Origin: Trematomus loennbergii
Lineage: Eukaryota > Chordata > Actinopteri > Perciformes > Nototheniidae
Length of the DNA: 64,000 bases
Assembly (NCBI GenBank): GCA_012861695.1
Contig: JAAOOA010000033.1
Span: 19,507,934-19,571,933, forward strand
Reading direction: 5' to 3'
Below are positions 24,358-37,667 of this stretch, piece by piece (within the stretch, counting starts at the first letter, position 1; each line of letters begins with the position of its first letter). Made by a program: the position numbers and the translations under genes. The notes beneath the pieces are model-generated. The model was given only the letters and a program-made list of their open reading frames with translations. It was not told the DNA's origin and did no database searches.

Positions 24358-27300
24358 CGAGCAAACCAATGGCCGACATCACAGTGACTACAAGCATTTC
24401 AGAAATGTGGTGTATGCAAGTATCAAAAAGAAACAAACTATGTGAGAGCTCAAGTCAATTACTGAAGTTATTTCATGTTTAATCAGTGGTCAGGGAGGAA
24501 TAATGTTGTTTTAATTAGACCATCCAGCAAGTGTTAAACAGATGTTGGGAATGTTCCAGTTTCCACTTCACTTAGACAAAATTAGCGGATTAAGTTAGAC
24601 TTTATATGCAGAAAGAACTCTATGTCTGAAAAATAAGTGAATGCTGTCAGCTTTTCCATCCTAAAATACACTTCACAGACCCAGACTAGACATCCGTCTG
24701 AGTCTGTGACACGCAGCATCAAAGTATTATTGTGACAAGTGGGTGATATTATGCAAGTGTTTGCCGTGCATCGCTGCACCAACTTTAGTATTTTAAGCAC
24801 ATCTGATTAGACAGAAATGTCAGGAAAACATCCGACAAATCCTCTCTTCTAAGGCCAAGTTCTGCCGAATGTGGATTCAGCTCTACATCAAAGGGAGACC
24901 TGTTTATCATATAAGGTTACAAGCACACAAACGTGCAAAAGACAATCATGCACAGTAATACTTATTAAAAGTTAAATCCAATCTAATTGTCTCTAGTGAG
25001 GCATAAATAACTAGAAATGATTATGCTAAGTGCTTACCCATGCAAACTTTAACAAATGAAGCATGACGTTAATTCAGGCAGAACACTGAAGTCTGCTTTA
25101 AATTGGCTGGTTGGATCAGCTGTTAGCATGTGCTTATTATATTTCTACATGATATTTTGGGTAATACATACTTTGCTCTGTTGCCAAGAGTCAGATGAGA
25201 GGTTACCTTTCTTACTGTATGTCTGTTGGTTATATGAAGCCAGAGCAAATAAACTGTTAGCTAGCAGTGCTAAGAAAAAAACGTGTAGCATAAAAAACCC
25301 CTGTAAAACCACAACTTGTCATTTTGACAGTTTTCATATGAACAAGCAAGTTATAACAAGTTAATTGGTGAGCTTTAGAGGGGCTAGTGGAAGGACTTTT
25401 ATTAGCTTTTGGAGGAACCAAGCTAGCTGTGTCCTGCCTTTCTGCTAAGCTAAGCTGCTACTGCTAGCTTTAGCTCCAATTTCATATTAAAGAGAGAGTA
25501 GGCTAATAAACATATTTCCCAAAACATTTGCTTATTCTTTTAACAAAGACAAACAAAGGCTCAATGGAAAATAAACAATTTGTGTTGCTCATCCTTGGAG
25601 ACACATATTCCAAACATACACTCACCCTCAATCATTTGTAAAAGTAAAACATAGGGAACCAATAAATGCCAGACATTCTTTCTCAGGCTGTATAAACTAC
25701 AATTAAGTGGAGCAGTTGAACACTGTCATTCACTCAAGTATGTGGGGGAAGGAATGTGAGTGTGTTAATGTCTGTGTGTGGCCAGGACAAAGGTGTCTGA
25801 AACACCACTCTCTCTTATGACACATTTCATCTTCTCAAATTGCATTTGTAAAGGTGATTTTAATCACATGGAGAGTTATAAAGAACTTTAATTACAAAAT
25901 GTGTGAGTTTTTTTTATTGAAACCTACTTAAAACACAATCCACAATGCAGCGGTCTGCAGGAAAGTCAAGGTCAAGAACAAGATAACACCTCCTACCTGC
26001 AGCAGCCAGATGTTAACGGGAAGATACGGACTGAGTGGGAAAGCACAACGATTGCTTTACACTCTAGGGATTAAGAATTCATATTACAAGATGCAGAAAA
26101 AGATTTGGAACAGCAACAACTGATTTCTTTCAATATTATTTAATCTGTCAATTACTTTTACATTAAATACATTAATCATGTAGGCTATTAAATGTCTGAT
26201 AATAGTAAAACAATCCTAGAAATTCCCAAAATGTCCTCAAATAACAAATCTTGTCAGACTAAATACCCCAATTACAGAAAAAGGAAAAGGCAGCAAATCA
26301 TCACATTTCAATAAAGCTGAATATTATTTGAGTATCTGAGTATTTCCCTAAACAAAAAATACTCAAACTATATTATAATATCATCCAAATTGTTAAAGAA
26401 TAATTGAATACTTTTTTTAATCATCATTAAACCACCTTTTTCAACTCCTTTATTAAGAATTGTGTGCAAATATTCATTTACGCATTATGCAATCAGTTCC
26501 TTAACTGTTTTTATTTTATGTGTGTGTTTTTGGACTGTGCAATAATACAATATTGTGAAAATAAAATCTAATTATCAGCTGTTAGATGCTTACAGGGAAG
26601 GTACTAAGCAATACAGCCCCCGGAGTTAGACCCAGACCAGAACATTGCTGGTACACGATAAACACCGGGACACTTTAACTGGAAAGAAAATCCATCAGGC
26701 TGTCAATAACACACAAGCTGTGGTCTGGGTTTGTCTACCAAACTAAAACACAAACAGTTGAGATATTATTTCCTGCAGTTTGTAAGAATGATTTGCTGAT
26801 CAAGTGTGCATGACATTTTCCCAGTTAAGCTAATACTGTAAACTGCTAATGCCCTGTAATGGAAATGAACAGTACATGTACTTAAGTACATGTTGAGGTA
26901 CGTGTACTTTGCTGAAAAATACAGTTAAGCTGAGCTGTATTTGTGATACAACTGGCTGGAAAGGCCAGCAGCAGTCCTTCTGAGAGGCTTATCCTCACTC
27001 CATTAAATGTTCAGTGGAAAGTAAACAGGCTGTATAGGCCATTGATTCTCACTCAGGCAGCGCTTGAAAGCTTTCCATGAATAGGGACAGACACTGGAGT
27101 GGAAAGGATGTAGTTTGTTAGGATAAAAGAGGAAACAAATCCACTTTGGTTAATCATGCACAGACTGAGTGTAAATCTTCTCTTCAGTTAGTCTACAGTG
27201 CATTGTTTAGTCAGTTAACCCGATTGCCTTAATTTGTACAAGCTTTACTTTATCATGTTTCCTTCATCTCCTCTGAGGCTTGAAAGTTATCATTTAAAAT

Positions 27301-27894
27301 GTTTTTCGCTACACCAACCTACATTAATATTACATTAGCTGCATGCTGTGTCATTGCACGTCACAAGTGCATGTCTGCATGACCTACATTTATTCCGGGG
27401 TCTTAATTGCGCCCCTGGTAGTGGCAGGCCAGATGTGAAACGACTGCCGCACTGTGAAGGGAGAGATACTTTGCCCTGAGCACCACACACATCCACACAT
27501 CCTCACCCTCACTCAGGACTTCTGGGTACTAAAGTCCCACTTCATAAATTGCATGTAAACACAGAAACACACATGTAGTATCTCAATATTAGCAGACACA
27601 CAGGAATTCCATCTCTAAATGGCAGAATGAGTGGCCGCAGCCCTGTATGTATTTGGACTGGATTGTTACTCAAAACAATCATATTATACTTATATTTACT
27701 TTTTATTCAAGCTACCGGACACCATGTTTTATGTAGTACACTATGTTTATATGATTAGTAGATTTCCATATGAGAGAGTATTCTAATGTATTCTGTATAG
27801 TTTATTTTAGATACCCCTCTGAATACAGTATATGTCTTTTTTACTGAGAATATGTATATATATATTTAATTTAAAGTGTTTAATGTTTATCTGC

Positions 27895-27998
27895 TGTGAC
27901 AAAAAGATTCCCCAACTTGGGATAAATAAAGTATCTTTCTATTTATCTATTTATCTATCTATCTATCTGTCTATCCATCTATCCATCTATCTATTATT
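27895..27998 (+). repeat. LINE-like 3' tail grading into (ATCT)n microsatellite
   Basis: ATTCCCCAACTTGGGATAAA then TAAAGTATCT is a common fish LINE 3' ending. It runs directly into ATTT/ATCT tetranucleotide repeats with a few variant units, suggesting that the retrotransposon tail seeded the microsatellite. Confidence 0.7.
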
Positions 27999-28443
27999 TT
28001 AATAGTCAATTAAGTTATTGCTGTGTAGATTTACTCACATGTTTCTGGCATTGTTAAAATATGTGTAGAGGACATGGATCCCACTTGGTTTTGCATTGAA
28101 ACCTACTGTGTCAGAATACACTCTTTGGTATTACTACCGTTCAGTTCAACCATGTTTTTGTGTCTAAGTAATGAAAATGTTGTTTTTGAAATTGGTCCGC
28201 ATCCTGCAGCCTCTAAACTGGTTAGGGCAATGTAGGGCTAATATAATCTTGTTTTGCTAATGATAGGCTTAGATTTGTACAGTATTATACAAGTGGCGTA
28301 ACAAGGTTTTGATTGGCCCCGGTGCAAATATTGTTTTGTTTTATTCTCCGCGGTGGATTTAGCAACATGTAGTTCATGTAGTTCTCCATGTCCACTTGTT
28401 GCTGATGGTTGTGGTAGAGGAGCTGTATATTTTGCACTAACAT

Positions 28444-28504
28444 CTGTAGCATGGTCAGTAGCAGTAGCAGTAGCTACTGTCAGTAGCTACTGACCATGCT
28501 ACAG
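28444..28504. other. Perfect 19 bp hairpin with CAGTAG-repeat loop
   Basis: CTGTAGCATGGTCAGTAGC at 28444-28462 is exactly complementary to GCTACTGACCATGCTACAG at 28486-28504. The loop is built from AGTAGC repeats, so the stem may extend inward. Confidence 0.65.
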
Positions 28505-31500
28505 CAGTGATCAGTAGAGGTGGGGAGAGGCGGGGCTATGGCTTCATCGTTATCAGGAAATGATCGTATAGGACGTACACACAGAGCCGTTTGGCCCCTC
28601 AGAGCGTTCCGTCCGCAGATCTATCCACCTTGGGACCCGTTATCGTTTTAGGGGTCCGTTTCCGCGGTTCCGTTACTGCCTTGTGTGAACGAACGGGCTG
28701 GGCTATACGAAAGAAAAAGTAGCGGATACAACCCGTTTCGTTCCCGTGTAAACAGCACCTAAGTTAACAGTTAGTACAAAGCTGGAGCCAGAACTAGCTT
28801 AGCTTAGCATAAATCCACAATAAGATAAAAATAATAGCAAGTGAGGTTTTCCAAAATGTAATACTATTCCTTTGAAATGAATCGGTCTTCTGTTTCTAAT
28901 AAAAATGTGGATTGCAAAGCACATCACATCCTTTGTGACACTGATTTCCAGCTATGAGCTGCCTGCCACCTTTTTTACTTGTGTTTGCTAATAGATAAAG
29001 ATTATAGATGCAAATAATGTATGCAGGATTAAGAATGTTTAAACGTTCATAACATCTTCTACATCTGAGATAGTGTCTACCGGTTTTCGCTTTCAATTTC
29101 ATATTAAAAATAAGTAATAAAATGTATGAAACTTGAAATGTAGACTGAGATTTATGAAATGGTGACAATTGCTTGTAATTTCACACAAATGAACACACTA
29201 ACTTGACAATGCTCATAGAGAAAAAAACATTAAAATGTGTTTTTTTTGTTTCTCAAACTGGTTTCAAATCTGAAGGCAGCAGTCCGTCTTTGAAAAACAG
29301 CAACGGGTGTCTAAAACATTAGCAGCAGTCAAACCAAGGAGCCAAATGCAAATCTTATCAAAACACAGCTGCTGCTACTCCTGCTGTTGTTACTGCTGCT
29401 GGTGCTGGTGCCCTATTGCTACACTGGCGAAAACAGACTCTTCATTTTAAATATAAGATCTTCATGCACTTGTACGCACTTATATACAAAATACGTCTGG
29501 ACAACACCAATTCAAGAGAGCAACATGAAGGCAGGATTCTTCATTCTTATATATGTGTACATGTTTTCAGACACTACTCTATCTACAGTGCCTGCAGCAA
29601 TACTACAAGTGGCAATAAAGCACCGCAGTGCGATCGGCCAGGAAGTCAGAGTTCAGCATGGGAGAGAAGCGGCTCTAGGAAATCCATAATATACTGACCT
29701 TTTTTTCACAGCAAACCTGCTTGTGTCAATCACTTCCACTGGGCAAATATTATTTTAACGGTGCCTTGACAAATTGCTTTTCCCCACGTTTTTGCTATGA
29801 AGTGTCTTCAATGCTATTTTTCTATGAAAAGTTAAAGGCTTTGATAAACTTTTCTGAGTGGTTTTTCGAAAGGGATTACAACTGCTCATGTGGTAGTAAT
29901 TCGAGAATCTATCTGTATGAACAGCTTTTTATTTGGCTCCATTCGTGGTTGTGTTGTTGATCAACACCATGGCGCTTGGCTTGTCGTTGGTTGTTGACGT
30001 GAGGAATACGCCAAGCTTTCAGGCTTTGTTTTCCATGTTGCATGGATTGAGTTTGGGGTCATTATGCGGTAAACCGTTACTGATAAATTGCTGTAAAGAG
30101 TGAAACATTTAGCATGTAATCTAAAAATCTTGGCCAAATGTGTAATGATCTGCTGGTTCAGGAGAGGTTCCACTCGACTTTTTCACGTAGTGGCAATGAT
30201 TTTTGAAAAAAAAACGCAACAATTTGTCATTCCTCTCACTGCCAAAAAATCACTGTTTGGTCAAAAAAGCAGCTTTTAAAATCTGGCTACAGTCCACACC
30301 TGATACCAATCTTGTATTTCAAAATAAAGCCGCTGTTTGTATTGAGAAGAACAGCGCAGGTAATTTGGTTGATGAATAGTTCTCAGTGCAGTGAAAAATC
30401 ACAAGCTATGGGAACAAAATGCCTGTGAGATTAATGACAGTCTGGAGTTTCTTTTCATCCTTTCATACATACATAGTCTGAATGTTAATTACTGTATTTC
30501 ATCAAACCAAAAAACCATCAAAGACTGCACCTCTTCCCTCTTTCTAACACCTTGACAAAATCCTGTCTACAGTACACTTTCTTTCCCCCTTCCTTCTCCT
30601 TCCCTCATTAACCTAAGATATTTTTTTATATGATGTCATTGAGTTCTATCCAACTCTGCAACCCCAATAAGAAAGACTTGCAAAAGAAGCCTATGGGCTA
30701 CATTAAAACCAAAATGGATACACGAAATGTAAGAAATTGCAGGCCAGAACCAAGACACTGTCTTTTTTTTACCATAAAATAGTCAGTATTATATACACAA
30801 ACTGCAGTTGAATCAGCAAATTGAAAAATTGTAAGTGATTGATGCCCGGGGGGAGAAAATAGAAATTATTTTCTTGTGAGCTGGTCAGTGAGATATCAAA
30901 AGCAGCAATGAAAAGAAATAAAAGCGTTGTGATACAGTAAGTGAAATACAATCAAAGTACGTAAGATGCTGGATGAATGTATTAATGGTTGAGGGTGTTA
31001 GATGGGTATCTAAAGGTTTGATAATATATACAATGTGCAATATATCTCTTGAGATACAGATTGTTGGTTAAAAAATAAAGTTCATATGTAAATATGAAAA
31101 TGTTGAAATGTATAATTTTAGCCTAGATATATTAATAAATTGTTAATTTGTTAATTTTTCAAAATATTTATATGTGCGTGCCCATTAAAGGGCTAAATGT
31201 TTATTAATAGTGTGCAACATCATGTTTTTAACACATATAAGTAGCGAAATCAGGCCAATTAATGCCATTGTGAGAAGATCAAGGCTGATATTTATTAATT
31301 ATAATATTCCACTGAGCCAACACCAGGAAAGGACATTTTAATTGTCTTTAAGAAACAAGGATATGCTGCTCACTGCTGATAAATGCTGCTCTTAGGTGCA
31401 TTCAAAGTACATTGATTATACACTCATACGTTTTTTTTTCACACAATTTTCTTTGATTGTCTGTCGATGGTTATTTAGCTGATATATTTTTATTATTTGG

Positions 31501-32010
31501 AATATGTGCACTGCAGTTAAGCTTAGCGATTTTGTCCCTCATTTCTTCTTATTTAAGATTTTTTGTATTTAATCAGATGCGAAAAAACGTACAATTTATC
31601 TGCAATATATATATATAGGTCATTTGCTCTCTCAATTAACGAATCGAAAACCCATGTCGGTTGACCACTAATCGTAATATCTCCCACTGGCTCTCTCACT
31701 AGCTAATGAGACCGTATGTCAAAATGCTGGAGATGCTTTGAGAGACATTCCAGCACCAACCTCTGGTTAATGAAGGTAACATTAGGCAGGTCCTCGCCCT
31801 GTAATAACAAGGTCAGTCCTGAGGGCTCCATGCTCATACTGGCCTCATTCCAACCGCTCTTTTCATCACCACTGAAGGCTTATTGGGATTTGAAGTAAAG
31901 TGCTGGGTGTGCTTTAGATGTGTTCTGATCAAGGCTGCCAGAACACATTTTGATCAAAGAATTTCAAAGTAATGTCATAAAATAAAAGCGGTTGAATGTG
32001 TAAAGAAATC

Positions 32011-32445
32011 GGTACCACTTTACAATAAGACTACCCTTATAAAGGATTCATAAAGGGTTTATAATTAGGTTATGAATTAGGTTGTAAACACTTTATTAAT
32101 CATTAAGAACCATTTATAAACCAGTTCTAACATAGTTTTCATACATCGACACAGGCTCACTATTTGGCAAGATGACTAATACTGGCTACTTAGCGAGAAT
32201 CAACTCAGTGAACAACAGATACCAAGGATGCTGGCTGATGAAGAAGACGAAGTAAGCTAGGTAGCCAATATAAGGCTTAGTCATCTTGCCAAATAGTGAG
32301 CCTGTGTCGATGTATGAAAACTATGTTAGAACTGGTTTATAAATGGTTCTTAATGATTAATAAAGTGTTTACAACCTAATTCATAACCTAATTATAAACC
32401 CTTTATGAATCCTTTATTAGGGTAGCCTTATTGTAAAGTGGTACC
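32011..32445. mobile_element. Foldback element, 435 bp near-perfect palindrome
   Basis: The unit starts GGTACCACTTTACAATAAG and ends with its reverse complement. Arms of roughly 165-185 bp differ at only a few positions, around a short unpaired centre near 32200-32260. There is no coding capacity. A related single arm follows at 32586-32792. The superfamily cannot be assigned from these ends. Confidence 0.85.
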
Positions 32446-32585
32446 AGTGAGACTTTTTCAGTTTTTTAAGTGATATTTTTTAAGGTTATATAATGACTTG
32501 CATCAGATGATTTGTGTCTTGTCAGGCCGAATATCTGTCTTCTGTTGACTCTTCTTATCTTTGCGCCATGATTCAGACTGCATCT

Positions 32586-32792
32586 GTAAGCTAAGTAGCC
32601 AATATAAGGCTTAGCAGTACAGATACATGTGGGCTCACTATTTGGCAAGCAACCGGTCACAGTTGCCCTGTTTATCTCATGTCTTATAAAAGCTTATTAA
32701 TGATTTATAAAGTGTTCACAACCTAATTAATAAATGAATTACAAACTATTCGTAAACCCTTTATAAGGGTAGTCTTATTGTAAAGTGGTACC
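32586..32792. mobile_element. Diverged partial copy of the GGTACC foldback element
   Basis: It shares CTAAGTAGCCAATATAAGGC, GGGCTCACTATTTGGCAAG and a right end, TAAAGTGGTACC, with the right arm of the palindrome at 32011-32445. Its middle is more diverged, indicating an older copy or an unequal duplication. Confidence 0.7.
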
Positions 32793-34001
32793 AAGAAATC
32801 TTAATTAGTTATTCTAACGGCCAATTGAACTGGACGCAACAGTAGCTTCTGGAATATCGATTCTACAAGCCGAGTCACCGGGAGCATATCGATTCGATTG
32901 ATTATTATCCGGCTGGCTGGAGAGGAGATGACTCACACAGATGTAACCTTGAGGAGGTTACACTATTGCTATGACCTTTAAAGCTGCCCTTTCAAAAATA
33001 TTAACTCTCCCAATTACTCTGGAACCCTGAATCCATGAGGACCATTATAGCATTTCAATCATCACTAGAGGTGAAACCATAAACCTAAGGTGTGAGATGT
33101 CTTCACAGTTATGTCTTAAAACTATAAAGAGGAGATTCATTTGAAGAATAATAATCCTCATCGCACAACCATAGCTGGACGCTGACCTCAGAACAGGAAA
33201 CTAAGACCGAAAGAGTACAAACAGCCCGGAGAAAAAACCGCAAACCCACAGGAATTTCTGAGCTTAGGAAGGCTAGTCTGTCTAGATGAGCGTAGCTATG
33301 TGCACCGTTTAGGACAGTTTAGTTTAAACCTACAAGGAGCATCTCTAGATGGTAAACATGTTGTTACACTAGTATTAAGAACACAACCACAGTCTAAATA
33401 ACTCATACTTAAATGACATGGTATTTGTTTAGTAAAAATAGTCTCTGGTTGATTTTAAAGGGGGGGCAGTAACCATGAACCTTCATGTTTATTATTTTAT
33501 TTTACTCAGCTTTATGCATGCTTCAATTAAAGTTGTTTTTGTGAATTATTTTTGTTTCAGCTAATGCTTGAGCTAAGGATTATGTTCATTATCAATTACC
33601 TGGCAGATTATTATTTTAGATATGTCAACAAAAAAATCGGGAAAAATGTCCATGCCAGTTTCGCAAAGTCAAATGTGTTGCAGGGCTCGACAGTAACGGT
33701 TGCCAGGTTGCCATTGGCAACCATTCAGAAAAAATGTCAACCACTTCTTGGCCTTAGGTTGCCACCAGTGGCAACCAGTCTTTAACATAAAGAAATAAGG
33801 ACAGCAAACAGCAAACTGTGCACCCCAAAATAGATAAATGTTAATTATTTGTTGTATTAAGAGTGATATTTAATTATTGTTGTGACCAGTCGGAACCTGA
33901 TACTTACAGTAAGTTGCACGTACATTGGTGTGATTACGGAGCCAGAAAGCGATGCACGTTTACTCGCGTGCGCAGTGCGCCGTCTGTTTGTTCTACAAAA
34001 A

Positions 34002-34109
34002 ATGGCGAAGCAAATTAAGTTGTTTGACTGTGGGGTAAAAAGTTCAGCCAACACCTCAACTTCTCAAACGAATGTTCGAAGTGATTCAACTGATAAAGCG
34101 TTAGCATAA
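34002..34109 (+). pseudogene. Short possible transposase N-terminal remnant
   Basis: The 35-codon ATG frame in the outer hAT-like element begins MAKQIKLFDCGV and is Ser/Thr-rich afterwards. It resembles the start of some transposon-encoded proteins but is too short to classify. Confidence 0.3.
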
Positions 34110-34643
34110 GGTAAACCCGAACGAAAAGCAAAGAGGAATGTTGTCCATTCACTTCCGGTAAAAGTTCCTTCAAAATAAGAGTCCGATCTTATTACTACCA
34201 AAATAAAAGTGCAAAACGAAACTTTACCATAGGAAAATATTGGCATAAAATTATAATCACTTCTATACAAAGGTAACACATTTTAAATATAGTTAGACAT
34301 ATTAAAAGGTCATTTACAGCATTAATAATGAATATCTAATTCTTAACTGTGAATGGTTTTCATTTATTTAACATTAGAAATGTATTAGTCTGGCCAATCC
34401 AAGACTTCAATGCTGAAGGGCCAATGGATCTATGGTGGGGGTCAGAGTTGGGTGTAACGCGTTACTTTTATAATTCAGTAATCACACTACAGTTACTAAC
34501 ATTGCCCCGACACGCGTTACTTCGTTACTTTTATAAAATCAGTCATAATCACACTGACAGACAAGAGGGTTTCCGCCGCAGGTTTATATGTACTTATTCT
34601 GCGACTTGCGCGTCCACATCTCCACGTGCACTGCTGCATAAAC

Positions 34644-35045
34644 ATGGCTGAGTCAGCGATAACTTTCGAGGGATGGAGGTATTCCCATTATTTTGAGTTC
34701 GTCCGAAGAATAGACAGGAATGTGACAGTGAGGTGCAAACTGTGTCCAGGCCAGAAGCTGTTATCCACTGCTGTAAACACCACGTCAAACCTCAACAAAC
34801 ACCTGCAAAGAACACATGCTCAGGTGAAGCTAATAGCTAAGGACCCCCGAACCCAGAGTGAGGATGTTGTGAGTGCGCCGCCGCCGACTCCGAAGCAGCA
34901 AAAATTACGGTAACCAAAGCAGAGATGGACAGGCTTGTAGCATCCTTCATAGTAGAGGTAATGTTGCCCATTTGCACAGTGGAATCACCATCGCATCGTT
35001 CAGAGATATGCTGCACAAAATACAGATAGCAGGAGACAGAGGACA
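34644..35045 (+). pseudogene. hAT transposase fragment with BED-type zinc finger
   Basis: The ATG at 34644 opens an 89-codon frame to the stop at 34913. It contains CKLC, then about 18-20 residues on, HLQRTH: the Cys2-His2 spacing of a BED finger, which binds transposon ends. After an apparent one-base shift in the A-rich run near 34903, a second frame reads VTKAEMDRLVASFIVE, typical of the segment after the finger in ZBED-like hAT transposases. Further breaks follow and the DDE catalytic region is absent. This is a dead transposase relic, not a host gene. Confidence 0.8.
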
Positions 35046-35121
35046 GCCATAGTCAGAGCTATCTGGATCAGTCTTATGCGACAATGGAAACTGAACTAAA
35101 GAGAACATTTCAAACTTTAGC

Positions 35122-35163
35122 AGTCTGCGTGATCTGCCTGTAGGGAGGGGCGGGCCGGCCCTG
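35122..35163. mobile_element. End fragment of the CAGGGCCG hAT MITE family
   Basis: CAGTCTGCGTGATCTGCCTG followed by TAGGGAGGGG and ending GGCCGGCCCTG is the reverse complement of the left end of the element at 3695-3872. It lies within the right part of the nested hAT element. Confidence 0.7.
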
Positions 35164-37667
35164 CGAGTAAAGTAACGAGTAAAGTAACAAGTAAAGTAAC
35201 AAGTTACTTTATGTAGAGAGCAACGAAGTAGTGTAATATATTATTTTTTTAAAGTAATATGTAATATATTACTTTTTTGTAGTAACGACCCCATCTTCTG
35301 GTGGGGGTCAGCACAAAGGTCAGGAAAACCCAAATGTGAAAGGGAGACAACGGATGACCAAGAAACTAGTGACTTGCTCAATTCATTTTTGGGGGATCTG
35401 TGAAGAACATGACAACAGCTGCACTACTGGTATTTTGTATACCAGCAATTGAGGGTGGACAAGTTTACTACCACTTAAGTTTCAATTAATTGTGTTAATT
35501 ATTTATTGTAAAGCATTTGAACATTCTTTTGTGTCACATGTTCATTATTAAGTTGATGTATAACTGTATAGTATCTTAATTATTTAAAATATAAGGTGTC
35601 TAAAAATGGCAACCGTATTTTCAGTTTTGGCAACCAAAAGCTGATGCCTGGTTGCCTGCCTGGCAACTACTTAAAAAAATTAGCGTTGAGCCCTGTGGTG
35701 TATTCAAATTCAAATGTCTTGTTGTCTGTCGAACATTCTTAGAAATACGCTTTAATATGATTTAAAACTGAAATCTCCCAATTTGAGAGGCTGAAAACAG
35801 CATTTTCTGCCATTGTGGAAGCAAAACATTAGAACAATTATTGGATTATTAAAATAGCTGTTTATTTGTTGACGATCATCGAATTGACGTTGCATTGTGT
35901 AGTTGCGCCTAAAGAGGTCTATACTGTGCTTTAATAAAACATTGCCAATAAAAACAACAAAAATAGATGGAGAAAAGAAATGAAAAAATGCTGTGATTCT
36001 ATTTTTAAAGATGAGGTTGAAAGAAGTAGAATAGGTGTGGGAGGATCCTTCAGGCAAGGAAAATGCTACCTTTTGTGGGGCAAGCAATCTGTTATTGATC
36101 ATCCTGAAAATGAGGAGTTGTGTGTGTACGTATATATATATGTCTGTGAGGAGGTCTGATCTGATGACCTGTGAACTCCGGGCCTGCGGGCGCTTGTTAA
36201 CGCTCTCAGTAGCTTCCCTTCCCCAGGGTTGGCAGCACCGCTCGCCCTCACGGCACCACAGGAAACCAGTGAGTAAACAAGGGAAGCAATCATGAAACGC
36301 AGCTTTCAGCACACAATCCGAAAACACACATTTAAAAATCGAGCTTGCGCTAACACCATTATGTATGCATGTATGCACATTCAGACAGTCAGAAGCAAAC
36401 AATTGCAGCAACGTCTGCAGGGGTTTGAGGGACTACAGGGATACAGTCTCGGTTTTTCTGCCAGATATGTTCCTGGGGACCTAAGTTCACACTTTTTTTT
36501 ATGGGTATCATGACCTCGAAAACACCTGTATCAAACAACATTCCTTTGGCATAACCTCATCTTGACTGAGTCTGTGGATGCTCTGGGTAACAACGAACAC
36601 ATCATTTAAGGCTTAAAGGTGTTTGTCCAATAAACCTTTTCAAAATATAAAGACAAAAATGGCTTAAAGTCTAGAAATACACCTACAACCAAGTTTGAAG
36701 CATGGGTGAGAGAAATATAAATTGCTCCAAAGCCTTTAAGCCATTCAAAGCAGAAAAAGCACTGTGTGCTGCAGAGTTCCTGCCAGCTATAAAGAACAAA
36801 AAAGCACATACTAAATTAGCAAGAAACCAGAGCACCACTTGAATAACAGAGTCGTTTCTACACATTTTCAGTCAGTGTGTGTGAAGCAGTTAATGAGCCA
36901 CACCTTGAGTCTTTCACATTTTCCAACAAAAACAACATTAAAGAGGATGCTTTTCCAACCAAAATGGTCTCCAGTGAAGCTTACTGTATTAGTTGTATTA
37001 CCTCTGAGGAAGGAAATAAGCAATTTGACAATTCCATCCCACAAACAAAGGAATTCTCGCCAGCGTGCAAAGATGTCCCATCAGCCCCATCATCCATGGC
37101 GAAGGAGTGCTCATTAGCAGTGGGACTGGGCTCATCACTGTCACCACCACAAAGACTGCAGGGAGTCTTGTTAGCTTAGAGGAGGACGCAGCGGGCCAGC
37201 TCCCCCACAATCAAGCCATCATTACTTAAAGTCCGGCGTTCTGTATCCAGTATTTTGGGTCACAACGGGCAACCTCTCGCAGCCACGAGTGTCAATCGCC
37301 AAACAGCATGAGTAGGCACACGTGAACTCTGACCTTTTTTAAACTAACTCCAGCACACCGGCCAGATGTCTCAATCACACTGTTCCCAATGGAGCTGCTG
37401 CACACGCCACTGATGGAATTAGGCTGTGTTCTGCAGGTCTCTGAGCCCCTCTTGTACTTGCTCCTCCAATGAAACACATGGACGAGGGGGTCTATAAAGA
37501 TAAAATAAGCCTCAAAGGGCCTCGGTCACTTATTGCTAAAGTAATTAGCCTAGTTATTAGCTTAGCTATAGTAGTTTGGTTATTATTAAGATATTAATCC
37601 CATCAGCCCTGGCAGAACTTGGAGCGTTAACAAAGCATTCAAATCCTGTTGGAAGCTAAACCAGCAT

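Larger units (their letters stand above)
34443..35300. mobile_element. hAT element nested in 33681-35695, internally deleted
   Basis: The ends are CAGAGTTGGGTGTAACGCG and ...TAACGACCCCATCTTCTG. The perfect 8 bp duplication GTGGGGGT lies at 34435-34442 and 35301-35308. Near the right end there are repeated AGTAAAGTAAC units. It retains the 5' part of a transposase gene and lacks the catalytic core, so it cannot move unaided. Confidence 0.85.
33681..35695. mobile_element. hAT-like element containing a second hAT insertion
   Basis: The left end CAGGGCTCGACAGTAACG and the right end AGCGTTGAGCCCTG are inverted relatives. A GGTTGCCAGGTTGCC-type subterminal block near the left end recurs near the right end. 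A clear 8 bp duplication is not seen. A short plus-strand frame at 34002-34109 starts MAKQIKLFDCGVKSS and may be a remnant of the element's own protein. The inserted element is at 34443-35300. Confidence 0.7.
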
